Source of the DNA: Cytidiella melzeri
Taxonomy: Eukaryota; Basidiomycota; Agaricomycetes; Polyporales; Irpicaceae
NCBI GenBank assembly: GCA_022592445.1
Contig: JABYQR010000035.1
Span: 148,988 to 212,987 of the forward strand
DNA length: 64,000 nt
Reading direction: 5' to 3'
Shown here piece by piece: positions 22,510 to 35,120 of this stretch. Below the pieces are notes generated by a model. That model made no database searches. It saw only the letters and a list, made by a program, of their open reading frames with translations, and was not told the DNA's origin. Each line of letters opens with the position of its first letter. Position 1 is the first letter of the stretch. The position numbers were made by a program, and so were the translations under genes.

Positions 22510-23377
22510 GACTTGGAAGGTAGGCAAGGAAGTGCCGTCTGCACAACCCAAAGTACCCCTTCTTATACTCACACACGAGGATCGTCCCTACACTTTCCCC
22601 ATTGACTTGTCGACCGTCGGCTCGAGTTTTCCGAGTGGATAAACTCTGCTGGGTCAAGTTGCTGACATGGTGGCCACGAGAGGGTATGGTAACGCACGGG
22701 TTGGCTCTTCAACTCGGACCCCGTCGCAGTTAACTGACTACCTGAACACCGACGCCGACGGTGACGGCCACATTGTAGTCAGAATCCCTTTGTCTAGAGA
22801 AGATGGACAGTGTACGTATCTCGGGGACAGACCACTCTGCAGATGAGAACTTTTGCATGAGAACAAGCGAACATGCGAAGTACTCTTGGGCACGTGGCTG
22901 CGGTGTACATCAGAATTTACATGACTTCCCGCGAGCACGATACTCAGCTGATGAGCTGAAGAAGGAACATAGAAGCCTGGGTAAATTACGTCGGCAAAAA
23001 CCACTCCCATCTAGGCGAGTTTCGTTGGCACGGATTGCCGTTTCGCCCGTTTGTACGTTGCTGGGTTCATGTAATGGCTATTAGACAGGTACAATGGATA
23101 CCTTGCGTGAACTGCTCTATGGTCAGAGGCGACGAGAATGGAGAAAATGCGCAATTGACGGTGCTCGTCCAGCTGACCGTGACAAGTGTGATGTTGATAT
23201 TCGTGACCGAGAGTCTGGAGGATCATCGCAATCGGCCTGTCCATATCAGGCACACGCAACGCCTCACCACACAGACTACGAAGGAGAACATAGATGAGCT
23301 CATGATATTAATATGGACTAGCGAGGTGAGATTGAACATGTGTACGATACCGCTAAAATATGAACGCCCATCGACGG
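22510..23377. other. Intergenic region upstream of the P450
   Basis: No supported gene on either strand. It should contain the P450 promoter and the 3' end of the SQ/TQ-rich gene. Confidence 0.45.
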
Positions 23378-25572
23378 TCAATACTCCTGTGGCTGAGACA
23401 AGCCGTCTGAAAAGCAGTCGTTGTGGTCGTTTGGAGCACTAAGGGGTGCTCCTGACATGCTAGGCTGCGACCGGTCACCATGTTTCAGGCGCGTAGCGCG
23501 GTATTGGGCTATCCTTCGCGACACTCCCTCGCTGACTTGAGATAGATCGAAGCTGCTAGCTCCAGGAATCAGGCCCCCATCGTCTGGATCAACACAAGAC
23601 TCCTCCAAGGCTTGGACTCCCTCAAGCAAGTAAGATGACCCACGCCGCAAAAACGTGTATGACGGAGGTGGCGTCTCGTAGTCGGAATCATGATACGAGG
23701 CAACAGGAAGAGAGAAAGAAGTCGAAGCAAGCTGTAATCCTTCGTCACCGTCATCAAACTCCGAAGCATCGCGCTTTCGACGACTGCAGGTAGTGTACTG
23801 CGTCTGCACACGCCATTGCGAGGATTCTGGCTCTGTCTGAGAGGTTTGAATTTGGTGTTTCGTTGGCGTATATTGCGTAGGTACACGCCACTGCGAAGAC
23901 TCTGGCTCCGTCTGGGAGGACTCAATTGCATGTTTCCTCGGAGTGTATTGAGTAGACACATGCCACTGCGAGGACTCCGGTTCAGTCTGCGAGCTTTCTG
24001 GCACAGCTTCTCTGCGCCCTGTGACTTCGTCCTTGGAGAAACGGACTCGCTGTGGCGTCTTCGGAGTGCGAGGCGTCCTTTGTAAATGCTGAATAGGAGC
24101 TATTCCTGGTCGCATACAAGGTAAACCTTCCACGTTAGCGTCTTTACCGAAGGTTCTCTGGCTGCGACTTGGTGTACGCGGCTCCGTTGGCAATGGCAAG
24201 AAGCGGGCGCGGGTTGGTGAGCGCGTAAGATTCTCAGCCACTATTAGGGATCCGTCCACAGCTTCACCAGAGCTGTTGAGCTGGTCAGTGATGATGTTTA
24301 TGATGGAGAGATACAGCCATACCTGCGACGATCGGAGAGATTGTCTGTTGCAGGTAGTCGAGCTTTGATATCGAGCAAATCCGAAGAAGTTATCTCCTCC
24401 TCAATAGCACACTGCGAGGTCGGTACAATCTCTCGCTGCGTGGACTCGCGACTGGTTCCACATTGAGCCGAGGTTTTCCTTGAATCTGACATAGCTGAAG
24501 AGCTGGAAACCGCCCTTGCTCTTCCGAGGATAGGACTGCTAGCGAAGTCTGTGTCTACTGCCTGTGAGTCCGGGATAATCTCATCCAAAGAACTGCATGC
24601 AGTGTGTAATCTGTTGGTGAGATGCTCCTGCTGACGAGGTCGCGAGGGTGATGCAGAAAAATTCTCCAATACTAATTCTTGAGTCTGTGATGATGGAATG
24701 ACGCACGTCTCCTCATCACTTTCGTAGTTCGGGGCCGAGGAAGGTAAAATGGCAGGCCTCAAGCGCTCAGGTAGCAAAGGAAGCTTGAACTTGCCCTCGT
24801 GATCGTTCGAATGTGTGGAGTTGGAAGACAAGAATGGATTGTATTCGATGACTTGAGTCTGCGAGGAAGGAACAATAGTTTGCGAAGAGATGATTGCATT
24901 TGATATCGGCGCGACAAGGCGGTTGTCGAGCGGCGAGATAGTTTTGTAGGCTGGTGTAGGTGGTGGAGAGCTGAGAGGAGAAGATGGGTCTGCGGCCTTG
25001 GCCCTTGTTGATCGCCGCCTGGCGGGTGTAATTGGAGTTGCTAATTGAGCGTGAGAATGGTTCGCTATGGTCGCTGCTGGAGTAGCGACCAGAGAGGTAA
25101 AGGGTGATAGTCGAGAAACCGCTTCAGCCTTCGAAGTGGTAGCCTTGGAAGTAGATGTGGCCGCAGGTCTCCTCTTAGCTGCCGTGACGGGTGTCGGCAA
25201 ATACGAGACCTGTGGAGAATCCCGCGAAGTGAAATCAATCACTGCCTTGTGAGCATTCTGTCCTGTGTTGGAAGGGCCAGCTCCCGGAGACGAAGTAGCG
25301 AATCCTGTCGTTTGCACTGCAGTGGGCTTTGGCGAAAACTGCTGGCTATCCCTGCATGCTGATGAGCGGGCTTTCGCTGTACAGTTATTGTCAGTTATGA
25401 TCAACCAATGCATGTACACGCAAGCATGTTATAACATACTCGCAGGGATCGTCTTGTCCTTGATCTTCTTCTTGCTTGGTGTCTCTGCGTCGTTGGTGTT
25501 GTCGCATCGTCGTTTATTGGTCCGTAAGGATTTACCAAGTTGGATGAACCCCTTCAGAGTCGGCTGCTGCAT
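23378..25572 (-). CDS. SQ/TQ-cluster protein with a PIP-box-like N-terminus; unknown function
   Basis: Three exons: start MQQPTLKGFIQLGK at 25572, a large middle exon (about 25378-24328) and the last exon to the stop at 23378; the splice phases work at both junctions. About 690 residues, almost all predicted disordered and Ser/Thr/Pro-rich. The first residues (Q-x-x-L-x-x-F-I) approach a PCNA-interacting peptide. SQ/TQ dipeptides, targets of ATM/ATR-type kinases, are abundant (VPSSQTQ, IPSSQTQ, IPDSQ, PTSQ) and reach peak density in three tandem repeats of about 25 residues. Near them are CDK-like sites (TPRTPKTP) and RVRF, a PP1-docking (RVxF) pattern. Divergent with dUTPase over 195 bases. 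No enzymatic domain. A replication or DNA-damage scaffold is an inference; I do not recognise a named homologue. Confidence 0.75.
23792..23998 (-). repeat. Three tandem coding repeats rich in SQ/TQ
   Basis: In-frame units of about 25 residues with the shared core SSQTEPESSQW then TQYTP and KH, the third truncated. Each carries two SQ and one TQ site. The DNA repeats are diverged at many third positions, so the array is not brand new. Confidence 0.9.
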
Positions 25573-25767
25573 CGCTAAGTATGCGATGGTTGAGCAGAGT
25601 CAGACGAAAGGGTCCGACGAGTGACGGTTCCAAGAGGCGACGGAATACTATGTCCCATCACATGACCGTGTTCACTCTCCGCTTGACGGAGATATCACGG
25701 TTTTCTACGTCAGCGCTCAGCCACGGACGCGACTTGATTACAGCCAAACACCACTTTCATATCCCTG
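25573..25767. promoter_or_regulatory. Shared divergent promoter of the SQ/TQ gene and dUTPase
   Basis: Only 195 bases separate the two start codons. It contains GGACGCGACT near 25729, close to the fungal MCB (ACGCGT) box that drives G1/S genes. No other clear element. Confidence 0.45.
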
Positions 25768-26511
25768 ATGTCTAAACAAACACTCGACGCGCCGCAGCTT
25801 AAAAAAAGAAAGACTTCCCTTTCAGCCGATGAGAAAGCTGACCTTGCACCCATCTCAAACCTTCTTGTCAAACGACACTCAGAGAAAGCCAGGATCCCCA
25901 CGAAAGGGTCTCCATTAGCTGCTGGATATGACTTGTATAGGTGTGTTCTCAAGCGCTCTCGTAGAAACAACAGCTGAGATCATGTATCTGCTAGTGCTGA
26001 ACAGAAAATTATACCTGCTCATGGGAAGGCTCTCATTGACACACAACTCTCTATTGCGGTCCCGGCTGGCACGTATGGTCGCGTAGCACCGCGAAGCGGT
26101 CTAGGTATGTGCAATCAAACTATATCTCAATCATTCTGATTGAACTCCTACATTGAACGCAGCTTCGAAGTTCATGATCGACACCGGTGCAGGCGTCATT
26201 GATGCTGACTATCGCGGCATTGTCTTTGTCCTGCTGTTTAACCTGGCGGACAAAGACTTTGAAGGTCAGTGGGCCAAGACTTATCTTCATGACATTGCCG
26301 ACCTCACTCTCATACAGTCAAAGAAGGTGACAGGATAGCTCAACTGATTCTCGAACGTATCTATACTCCTGAGGTGCTTGAAGTACAGGTATGACGTGTC
26401 GGCTTTCTCATACGTTCAGCAATTAATGTGTATCTCTTGCTATAGGACCTCGATGAGACTTTACGAGGCTCCGGTGGGTTTGGCTCTACTGGTGGCCACG
26501 GATCCCTCTAG
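25768..26511 (+). CDS. DUT1: Deoxyuridine 5'-triphosphate nucleotidohydrolase (dUTPase)
   Basis: Start [17 protein letters not shown], a basic nuclear-localisation-like N-terminus, then the five conserved trimeric dUTPase motifs spread over five exons: AAGYDLY (I), GRVAPRSGL (II), [15 protein letters not shown] (III, with the catalytic-water aspartate), [10 protein letters not shown] (IV) and the C-terminal [10 protein letters not shown] (V), which closes over the active site. It ends GGHGSL-TAG. About 170 residues, normal length. The enzyme hydrolyses dUTP to dUMP, preventing uracil in DNA and feeding thymidylate synthesis. Introns are at about 25940, 26104, 26262 and 26389. Confidence 0.97.
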
Positions 26512-26653
26512 GTTGATACATTAATGCACGTCATGTTTTGGAAGCTACGCGACGTGCCTGTAACTTATCACTATCCATATTACCGCTAATTGTCATGTAA
26601 TGCTGGACCGCTGCTACCCGACTGTGCGTGTTTTTTTTTCGGCCTTAGGTCTA

Positions 26654-26845
26654 CAGCCACTTCCATAGGTATGGGCGGGTTGTAAGATAGTCGGAACCGT
26701 GACGGAGTACGTCAAACATTATTCGGAGTTACCCGGCATCGCAGTGCCGTGCTGCATTTGGCAGGGCGACTTCAAATTGTCACCCAGCTCATAGTCCGCC
26801 TCCGTGTGATTCACACGCACCCGCCCATCATCATGGAAGTGGCTG
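26654..26845. mobile_element. MITE of 192 bases with 27-base inverted ends and TA duplication
   Basis: The left end reads CAGCCACTTCCAT and the right end is its exact inverse ATGGAAGTGGCTG; after a 4-base mismatch the inverted match resumes with ATGGGCGGGT, making a 27-base terminal inverted repeat. TA flanks each end (26652-26653, 26846-26847). No coding capacity. The TA target and CAG ends fit a Tc1/mariner-type non-autonomous element. It lies between dUTPase and the kinase gene. Confidence 0.85.
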
Positions 26846-27198
26846 TAAAGATATGGATTTAGCTGTAAGACACCACGGCATGTACGCATCTGGGATCAAC
26901 TACAGTGGGTTACAATCGGCAGCGATCAAACGATTACCGCTTTTGGCAAGTGTGTAAGATCCTCTGCTCAGGCTACGGTTCGCCAGCAGCCTACGCAAGC
27001 GCAAAACTAGTGAGTCATTCATGCAAATCAAAGGCTATCTGTCCAGCCAGCTACCGGCGAGTCACTGGTAGTCATCTTATCCGACTCGGAGCCGTAGTAT
27101 GTGCCAGTGCCCGTGAGTAGGGCCCCGTCGTGAATGACTCCGCTGGCGTACCACTATATCTATGCAATGAAACCTCTGGCTTCACTACACCAACAACG

Positions 27199-28425
27199 AT
27201 GCTTGACCTTTCAAAACCAAACGATCTCCTCAGCTTTCTGGAGCATAGCCCTTTCGCAAGTCAGAAAGTCGTACTATTCTTCGGTGGTTCAAACCACACA
27301 TTCCGACTTCACCTGCGCACCCCATACCACGGAAAACATACTGCCATCCTAAAGCATGGAAAGCCGTACGTCGGTAGTATAACCTCCCTGGTTTTTGATC
27401 TTGAAAGACAGGTGAGAATTTAATCATTGTAGCTAATGATCATCAAGAATGACGTCTCGCTTCTGCAGTGCTTCGAAGTTGAAGCCTTGAGGCACGCAAG
27501 GCAGATACTACCACAACACTCTCTCGTCTCCGTGCCAGAAGTATACCTGCACGACACCAACGCCCATATCATCATCATGGAAGACTGTGCCGATGGTTCT
27601 GCTGATACATCAACACTCACTCTCAAGGAGTACCTCCTGCGCACCGAAGGCCCTCACCCTTCCCCACCGACAGAATCGACTGCTCGCACCATTGGAAACG
27701 AGCTAGGAATGTTCCTAAAGACGTTGCACAACCGAAACAACGACAAAGCCGACGTTCTCGACTTTTTCGACAATAACAAGCAGGCGAGACGCCTCTTTGC
27801 GTGGGCCACCTACGGTCGACTGCACTCCACGCTCTCCGGCGCAGATGCAAAGAATGTCCCTGCCCTTTGCGATCCTTTGTTCGAGATATCGACTTCAGAC
27901 CTGGAGCAAGTAGGACACGTGGCAAAGGAGATGCAGGAACTCATCGACACCAGCCGGGAGACTCTCGTTCACGGTGATTTCTGGCCTGGAAACGTCATTG
28001 TGAGGCTTAGACACACCACATCACACGGCGAGGAACGCGAAGAGGTGGACAGGGTGTTCGTTGTTGACTGGGAGCTTGTGAAGCCCGGGTCGCGCGGCGT
28101 GGAGATAGGGCAATTTGTGGCGGAGCTACATCAGGCAGAGAGGTTCTGCGAGACAAACGCTTCATGCACGGAAACGTTACGAGTGAGCTTTTTAACGGCG
28201 TATAAGGAGGGAACAAATGTGGATATGCAAAGGGTAGCTAGTTCGGCGATGGTACATATGGGTGCTCACCTAGTAGTCTTGACTCCGAGGGTGTGGAAAT
28301 GGGTTGAGAAGGATAGGATCAGAGAGGTAGTAGCCAAAGGAGTAGAGAGTTTGCTTAATGACTCGAACCGCGAGGTGCTCAAGACATCACCGTTCAGTGT
28401 ATTGCTATCTTCTGACAGCACTTGA
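27199..28425 (+). CDS. Aminoglycoside-phosphotransferase/choline-kinase-fold small-molecule kinase
   Basis: Two exons, 27199-27411 and 27469-28425, joined in frame by a 57-base intron. Start MLDLSKPNDLLSFLEHS is the first ATG in frame. The N-lobe has FGGSNHTFRL (glycine-rich nucleotide contact) and TAILKHGKPYV (the ATP-binding lysine), then IIIMEDC (hinge). The catalytic loop is LVHGDFWPGNVIV, matching HGD-x4-N of the APH family, and the metal-binding motif is VFVVDWE. About 389 residues. The family phosphorylates varied hydroxyl substrates; fungal members are mostly unassigned, so the substrate is unknown. All expected residues are present. Confidence 0.88.
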
Positions 28426-28960
28426 CATGGCTCATCCTTTGCTATGTATGCTCTATTTTCTGCAAGCAAGCGTCGAAGAGACGATTCGTTCTATATCTTG
28501 GAAAGAGGTACGTCCCTTTGAATGCTTTGCCATGCAGGTCGATGATACCTTGCGGCCACAGTCTAAAACGCACATTGTAAATGTCAGAGCAGATATCATA
28601 TCAATGGATGCATTATAGTGTGCAACGAGAATCGTCACAATATACGAATCATTAGAGCATTGCACCCTGCATGCTGAGCGATGCGGTTCCGCGCGTTACG
28701 TCTGTTGTGATTTCCCGTTGAGGTCCGCGAGGATGAAACATGAAATGGACATATGCTGAGTACGTCTGTGAGACATACAGCACCGCCAGGTGGAAGATAG
28801 TGACGCAGACGTAGCATAGATCATCTGTACAGGCAAGAGAATCATGTCAGACATGCGTGTAAGTAGAAGACGCGAGGATTACAAGACTTGCCAAGAACAG
28901 AGCCAATCTTGTGACAGGCAGCTGCAAGGGCAGACAGACCTTACTAGCACACATGCGACC
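28426..28960. other. Intergenic region between the APH-fold kinase and GatC
   Basis: The minus strand carries hydrophobic fragments (for example LALFLASLVILASS near 28910 and FHLAVLYVSQTYSAYVHF near 28770) that could be exons of a small membrane protein, but no splice pattern joining them was convincing. Confidence 0.3.
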
Positions 28961-29491
28961 TCAACCGCGACGTGAGCTCTTATCAACAACGTAGAAACCG
29001 TTGTGCGTCCGTTGTGCATGTTTCAGCAGCGCTCTTCCCTGTGATCTCTCCCCCTCCTCTATCGGTACTTCCGTGTTTTTACTCCTCTCGAGTGGAATGC
29101 CTACACCTTCTGCCCATATTCTACCGTCCGGAATAGCGTTTTCATTGTGCGTGAGATCGCTGTCAACATCAACCAGCTTCACTGCTTCGACGAGCTTGAC
29201 AAGGTCCTCCAATTCATGTATGATTTTTGCATGCTCCGCTGTACCTTCTGCAGGCGGCACGAGAGCTGACAACTCGTACATGCGCCTCAATGTAGGTGGC
29301 GAGATAGTAGGTTTGGGATAAGAGGAGAGAAGGTCGTTCACAGACCAGGTAGGTCGCAGAGGAATGCCATCCTCATCCACCGCAGCCAACTCTACACTCG
29401 CCCTGGATGACCGTGAACGCCTTGTAAGGACAGTCCGCCTCGTTGGCATTATGGCTTTCACCGTGTTAGTCCATTGACGAGCAGAGAACAT
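28961..29491 (-). CDS. Mitochondrial glutamyl-tRNA(Gln) amidotransferase subunit C-like protein
   Basis: The diagnostic block is PTISPPTLRRMYELSALVPP followed by HAKIIHELEDLVKLVEAVKLVD, matching the GatC helical pair that clasps GatA. The start at 29491 (MFSARQWTNTVKAIMPTRR) yields an Arg/Ser/Thr-rich, acid-free leader suited to mitochondrial import; the frame is open upstream to an ATG at 29629, which would leave only 34 bases to the next gene. The C-terminal tail (DGRIWAEGVGIPL, LLKHAQRTHNGFYVV) is shared by basidiomycete members as I recall them. GatCAB converts Glu-tRNA(Gln) to Gln-tRNA(Gln) in mitochondria. Intronless, about 176 residues. Confidence 0.82.
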   Translation of the reverse strand: MFSARQWTNTVKAIMPTRRTVLTRRSRSSRASVELAAVDEDGIPLRPTWSVNDLLSSYPKPTISPPTLRRMYELSALVPPAEGTAEHAKIIHELEDLVKLVEAVKLVDVDSDLTHNENAIPDGRIWAEGVGIPLERSKNTEVPIEEGERSQGRALLKHAQRTHNGFYVVDKSSRRG

Positions 29492-29663
29492 GAAGTTGGG
29501 AGGTAAGTGAGTGGCTTCGTCAAGTAACGGAATCGCACTCAGAAAACGACGTGGTTCAAGTTTGGCGGGGTCGACAGAATCTGACGCTGGCGTCTTGTGC
29601 ATCTGAACACGCTTGCGTTCTCCCACCACCCTCTACGTCTCAGCCAGCGTAGTTTGCTTCATA

Positions 29664-30090
29664 ATGGCCACTTCACTCGCGGCTGCGCTTAAGAGGCTGC
29701 TCCCGAAGGATCTCCCATCGTCGCTGTCAACCCGTTCTGGTAGTCTTTACCAAGTCCTCTCTCGATACCCCAACGACGGAGTTGGGCAGCGCGTACATCA
29801 AACGCGGTGGAGCATGAAAGGCATATCGGACAGTTACTGGGAGGTTACGAGGACGAGACTGAAGCTTGAGGGAAAACATGGCAAAGCATGGGGAAAGCTG
29901 TACTGGCGAGGTATGTGTCCTCCAATACTTTTCTCGGTCATCTGTGTTAATGCTGCTGTGACCTCCAGGACAGCTCGTGAGTATTGTTCCTGAGCAAGAA
30001 ATAAAAGGTGGTCTCAAGTACACCTGGCGGCAAGGCATGTCCCGTGCACCGCGGCCGTCGAACCCACCACTCAATACACCTTCATCCTGA
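29664..30090 (+). CDS. Mitochondrial small ribosomal subunit protein mS34-like
   Basis: Two exons, 29664-29910 and 29969-30090, giving 122 residues. Start MATSLAAALKRLLP is a plausible import leader. The core DGVGQRVHQTRW, then SYWEVTRTRLKLEGKHGKAWGKLYWRG, is the pattern of the mS34 (MRP-S34) family, a structural protein of the mitochondrial small subunit. C-terminal QEIKGGLKYTWRQG is followed by a Pro-rich end. It is divergent from the GatC-like gene, so two mitochondrial translation genes share one control region of at most 172 bases. Confidence 0.75.
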
Positions 30091-30623
30091 CGCATGCGCA
30101 GACCTGTGTTACGATCACTATCTCGCACAATGTATCATATCCATAGTACTCCAACACGCGACAAGCTACCCTTCCTTTGGCTGCTCGCGCGTACAACGTT
30201 GGGGTTCGTCGTACCTTGACAAAATGATGGATACACCGAAAGACGGGGATTGCGTGTTAACTATGTGTGCGGTGATGAATATCTCCACGTATCAGAGTAT
30301 GAAAGCGATAATATGAGAAACTAGGGTATGTTGGGTCAAAAATATGAGATCTAAAGCTTCGGTCCTGCTGCTTTTGCATATGGCCAAAAGCGAAACTCGA
30401 AACTCACTGAATTGGCGTGAGAATAAAGCTGCCTTTTCGGTTGAACGCCCGGCGACAAGCCTGAGACTGGCAAGTGGCAGTCGTCCAGTTGCTCCTCAGA
30501 TACTACTCATACTACTTACTTTCCTTTCCGCGTCGCCGTTGCTCGTCTCCTGATCCCTGCAGAGTTAGCCAGCTCATCATATTCTTTCTCGAAAGTCTAC
30601 TGCCAACACGCCTTTCAGCAACA
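30091..30623. other. Intergenic region before the acyl-CoA-binding protein gene
   Basis: No supported gene. The right half is pyrimidine-rich (CTCATACTACTTACTTTCC near 30500-30530), typical of a fungal core promoter. Confidence 0.45.
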
Positions 30624-32337
30624 ATGGATTCCCGTCTACTTATCGACGCACAATTTGACCGTGCGGTGGAGATTATACAAGGCCTTCCAAAGACTGGTCC
30701 AATACAGACAGGATACGAGGAAAAATTGACGATGTATAGGTATGCACTGCTTGAAATAAACGATGTTATGAGCTCTGACTCGTCATCCATGTCTAGTCTG
30801 TACAAACAAGGTGAGGTCCTTTGCGAACTCAAACCGAAGCCTGTGTTCATTGCTCTTGCATTTATATGTCACCAATGCTCACAGCCACTGTCGGTAACGT
30901 TCAAGGCTCTCGTCCGAGTGTCTGGGATATGTTGGGCAGGGCGAAGTGGTATGTCCTCCCCAACCCCAGATAATCACGTGCTTAGATATCGTGTACGCGG
31001 AATCGCAGGGATGCTTGGGCGAAACACAAAGATCTTGATAGCTATGAGGCAAAGTGGCTGTATGTAGACGCACTTCTGAAGGTGAGGTTCAACAATCAAT
31101 GACTGTGGAGAGTTCAAGGACTGACCCGGTGGCATATCAGGTCTTGCGCAAATATTCTGACAAGACGGTGGCTATGGACTTAGTGCGGGAGCTAGAGTCG
31201 TACAATGGCGATGCTTCGAACCTTGTGATGAGCCGTAAGTAACCTTGACGGCTAACTTCCAACTTAAATGTGACCAGTATAGCTATAGGCTCAATGTCAC
31301 GATCGAGATCTTCAAGCTCTGGTTCGTCACAACCCGGTCCCTCTGGATCGCATTTCAGCGCTGGAGTACCCTCACATCTCGTCCACGACCAGCAAAATCC
31401 TCGTGCAATGCAACGCGGACCGTACCACGAGGGAGAGACGAGTGGCTCTGACGAAGACGATGATGAAGACGAGGCACAGGACCGCCTTCCAGCTACTTCA
31501 GCCGTACCGTCCGCGTATACCTCCAGCCACCTTGGACGCCCACAGTCTGCGACATCAGCAGGGCGTTATCGCACTCCAACAGCCTCAATGCTAGTCTCCC
31601 CTCCTCCTCCTACCATGAGCACACCTCCGACACAACCAAGACCAGCTTTCGAAACGCCATCTACATTTGCTGGTCATGTCACGGCTCCTGTGCCCGGTCC
31701 CGCTTTCCCCCACGGTATACCATCCTATGCCGGCGACTACCCACAGGCCTCACGGATGGACCTCTCTATGCAACCTGCAAACCCTTATGCAATGCAATCT
31801 GCATACCGCAGCGCGAGCCGGCAACAATTCTCACGACCCTTTCCTTTGCAAAGCGCGGCTGCGGAACGACCACCGTTTGAACGAGATGATATGCAGCTGC
31901 GAGTGCGTGTTTTGGAGGAGAGACTGGAAAGATTAGAATTCACTTTGCCTCGCTCAACGTCCTCCTTGGTCAGCAATGGCAGGGGACGTTCCCCGCGTGG
32001 GGCCATGAGTCCACATGGTGTACAAGATGGGCCTTGGGATATGGAACACATGGGGATGTGGGCGTTGGTTATCAACCCGTTGGCGGGTGTCGTAGCGAGG
32101 TTCAAGCAGCTGATGGAGTTCTTGGCATACAACCCTGATCGTTCGCCTGGTATTCTGGTTGTCAGAAGGCTTTTCTTGGACGTATCGTTCCTGCTTTGCC
32201 TCCTTGCTTTGCTTAGGCTGTCTTGGCGGAAGAGTGGGGTGAGGAGAAGAGAGGTGATTCATGCGTTAAAAGGGGTTTGGTGGGCTATTGTAGGTCACAG
32301 GAGGCCGAGGGTCCTGGTGGATAAAGTAGTGGGATAG
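30624..32337 (+). CDS. Membrane-anchored acyl-CoA-binding protein (ACBD5/Atg37-like)
   Basis: Start MDSRLLIDAQFDRAVEIIQGLPK. Short exons spell the ACB domain: YEEKLTMYSLYKQATVGN, SRPSVWDMLGRAKWDAWAKH and YEAKWLYVDALLK, with the conserved YKQATxG and KWDAW motifs. The domain continues VLRKYSDKTVAMDLVRELES. The large last exon is Ser/Pro-rich, with the acidic DEDDDEDEAQD, a short coiled coil (LRVRVLEERLERLEF) and one C-terminal membrane segment (FLDVSFLLCLLALLRLSW) before a basic tail. Length is about 490 residues. This architecture is that of Atg37/ACBD5, tail-anchored peroxisomal acyl-CoA binders that take part in pexophagy and ER contact; that location is inferred. The last intron uses the acceptor at about 31287 because the nearer AG gives a stop. 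Confidence 0.87.
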
Positions 32338-32540
32338 CTATATCGATGGATGCTTATGCTGGGTTATGTGCATGGTATCGGCAGTATCTAATGATGTTGT
32401 TGTGTTTTAGTTATACTAACCCTAGAACGTCGACTTTTTTGGTGTCAGGTTTAGATTTATGAGGCGTCTAAGTACATGATACGCCGGTTCACTTCTTTAT
32501 TGCTACAGTTTGAGATTGTGAAAAAGTCATAGATGGACGT

Positions 32541-34488
<1,948 letters not shown>

Positions 34489-35120
34489 ATGTCTTTCACC
34501 AATCTGTATTACAAGAGGGTGTGTGTGACTCTTGCGCACGAGTCCAGCTGACCTTGCCGACGTGAATGAGCGGTGTCCGATTGCAGGCCGTAGGAACTCC
34601 CCGGGCGTGCTACGTCTGCTACAAGCCCACTACGACCGTTTTGGCCACAGTCAATACAGTCGATTTCATCTACGTCTGTGACACGCATCTTTCGGACCGT
34701 GGGTTTGCGTCCCAGGTTGGCGAGGCAGGAGATGGCGTGGGTGCAGGAGGAGTGAAGAAACTCGGTCTGAGCACCGAGGAGATTGCTAAGGTGAAAGAGC
34801 AATGGGAGGAACGTCACAAACGTAAGCAGGAGAAGGGAAAGGGAAAGGAAGAGTCGAAAGGTGGGGACGAGGAGGACAAGAAAGAGAAGGATGCAAAGCT
34901 GGATGCGAAGTCTCCCGCGCCGTCTGTGACCCCGACGTTTGGGACTACGACACCGAACACTCCTTCTCCACCTGCGCATCAGCGATACACTCTTCATCGC
35001 GACATCTTTGCTATGCGGCTTGCAGACCACCGCCGACGTAAACAAACGACACAAGCGCAAGCACTTGCGCCCATGCTGCCTGCCGCACCTAGATCAGCCC
35101 CGCCGCCACCTCACTCTTGA
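34489..35120 (+). CDS. VFA1: VPS4-associated protein 1
   Basis: Two exons, 34489-34518 and 34587-35120. The tiny first exon gives MSFTNLYYKR, and the second continues AVGTPRACYVCYKPTTTVLATVNTVDFIYVCDTHL: this CYVC...C-x-x-H zinc-binding motif and its MSF-N-LY start are characteristic of Vfa1. Then follow DRGFASQ, an acidic/lysine-rich coil (EQWEERHKRKQEKGKGK), a Pro/Ser linker and a C-terminal helix YTLHRDIFAMRLADHRRR, which resembles a MIT-interacting segment. About 187 residues. Yeast Vfa1 binds and stimulates the AAA ATPase Vps4 that disassembles ESCRT-III on endosomes. Confidence 0.9.

Noticed and set aside
22803..23442. Several overlapping plus-strand frames upstream of the P450
   Set aside because: None resembles a known protein and frames change without splice sites.
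28635..28957. Small membrane protein gene on the minus strand
   Set aside because: Hydrophobic fragments exist, but no pair of donor and acceptor sites joins them in frame convincingly.
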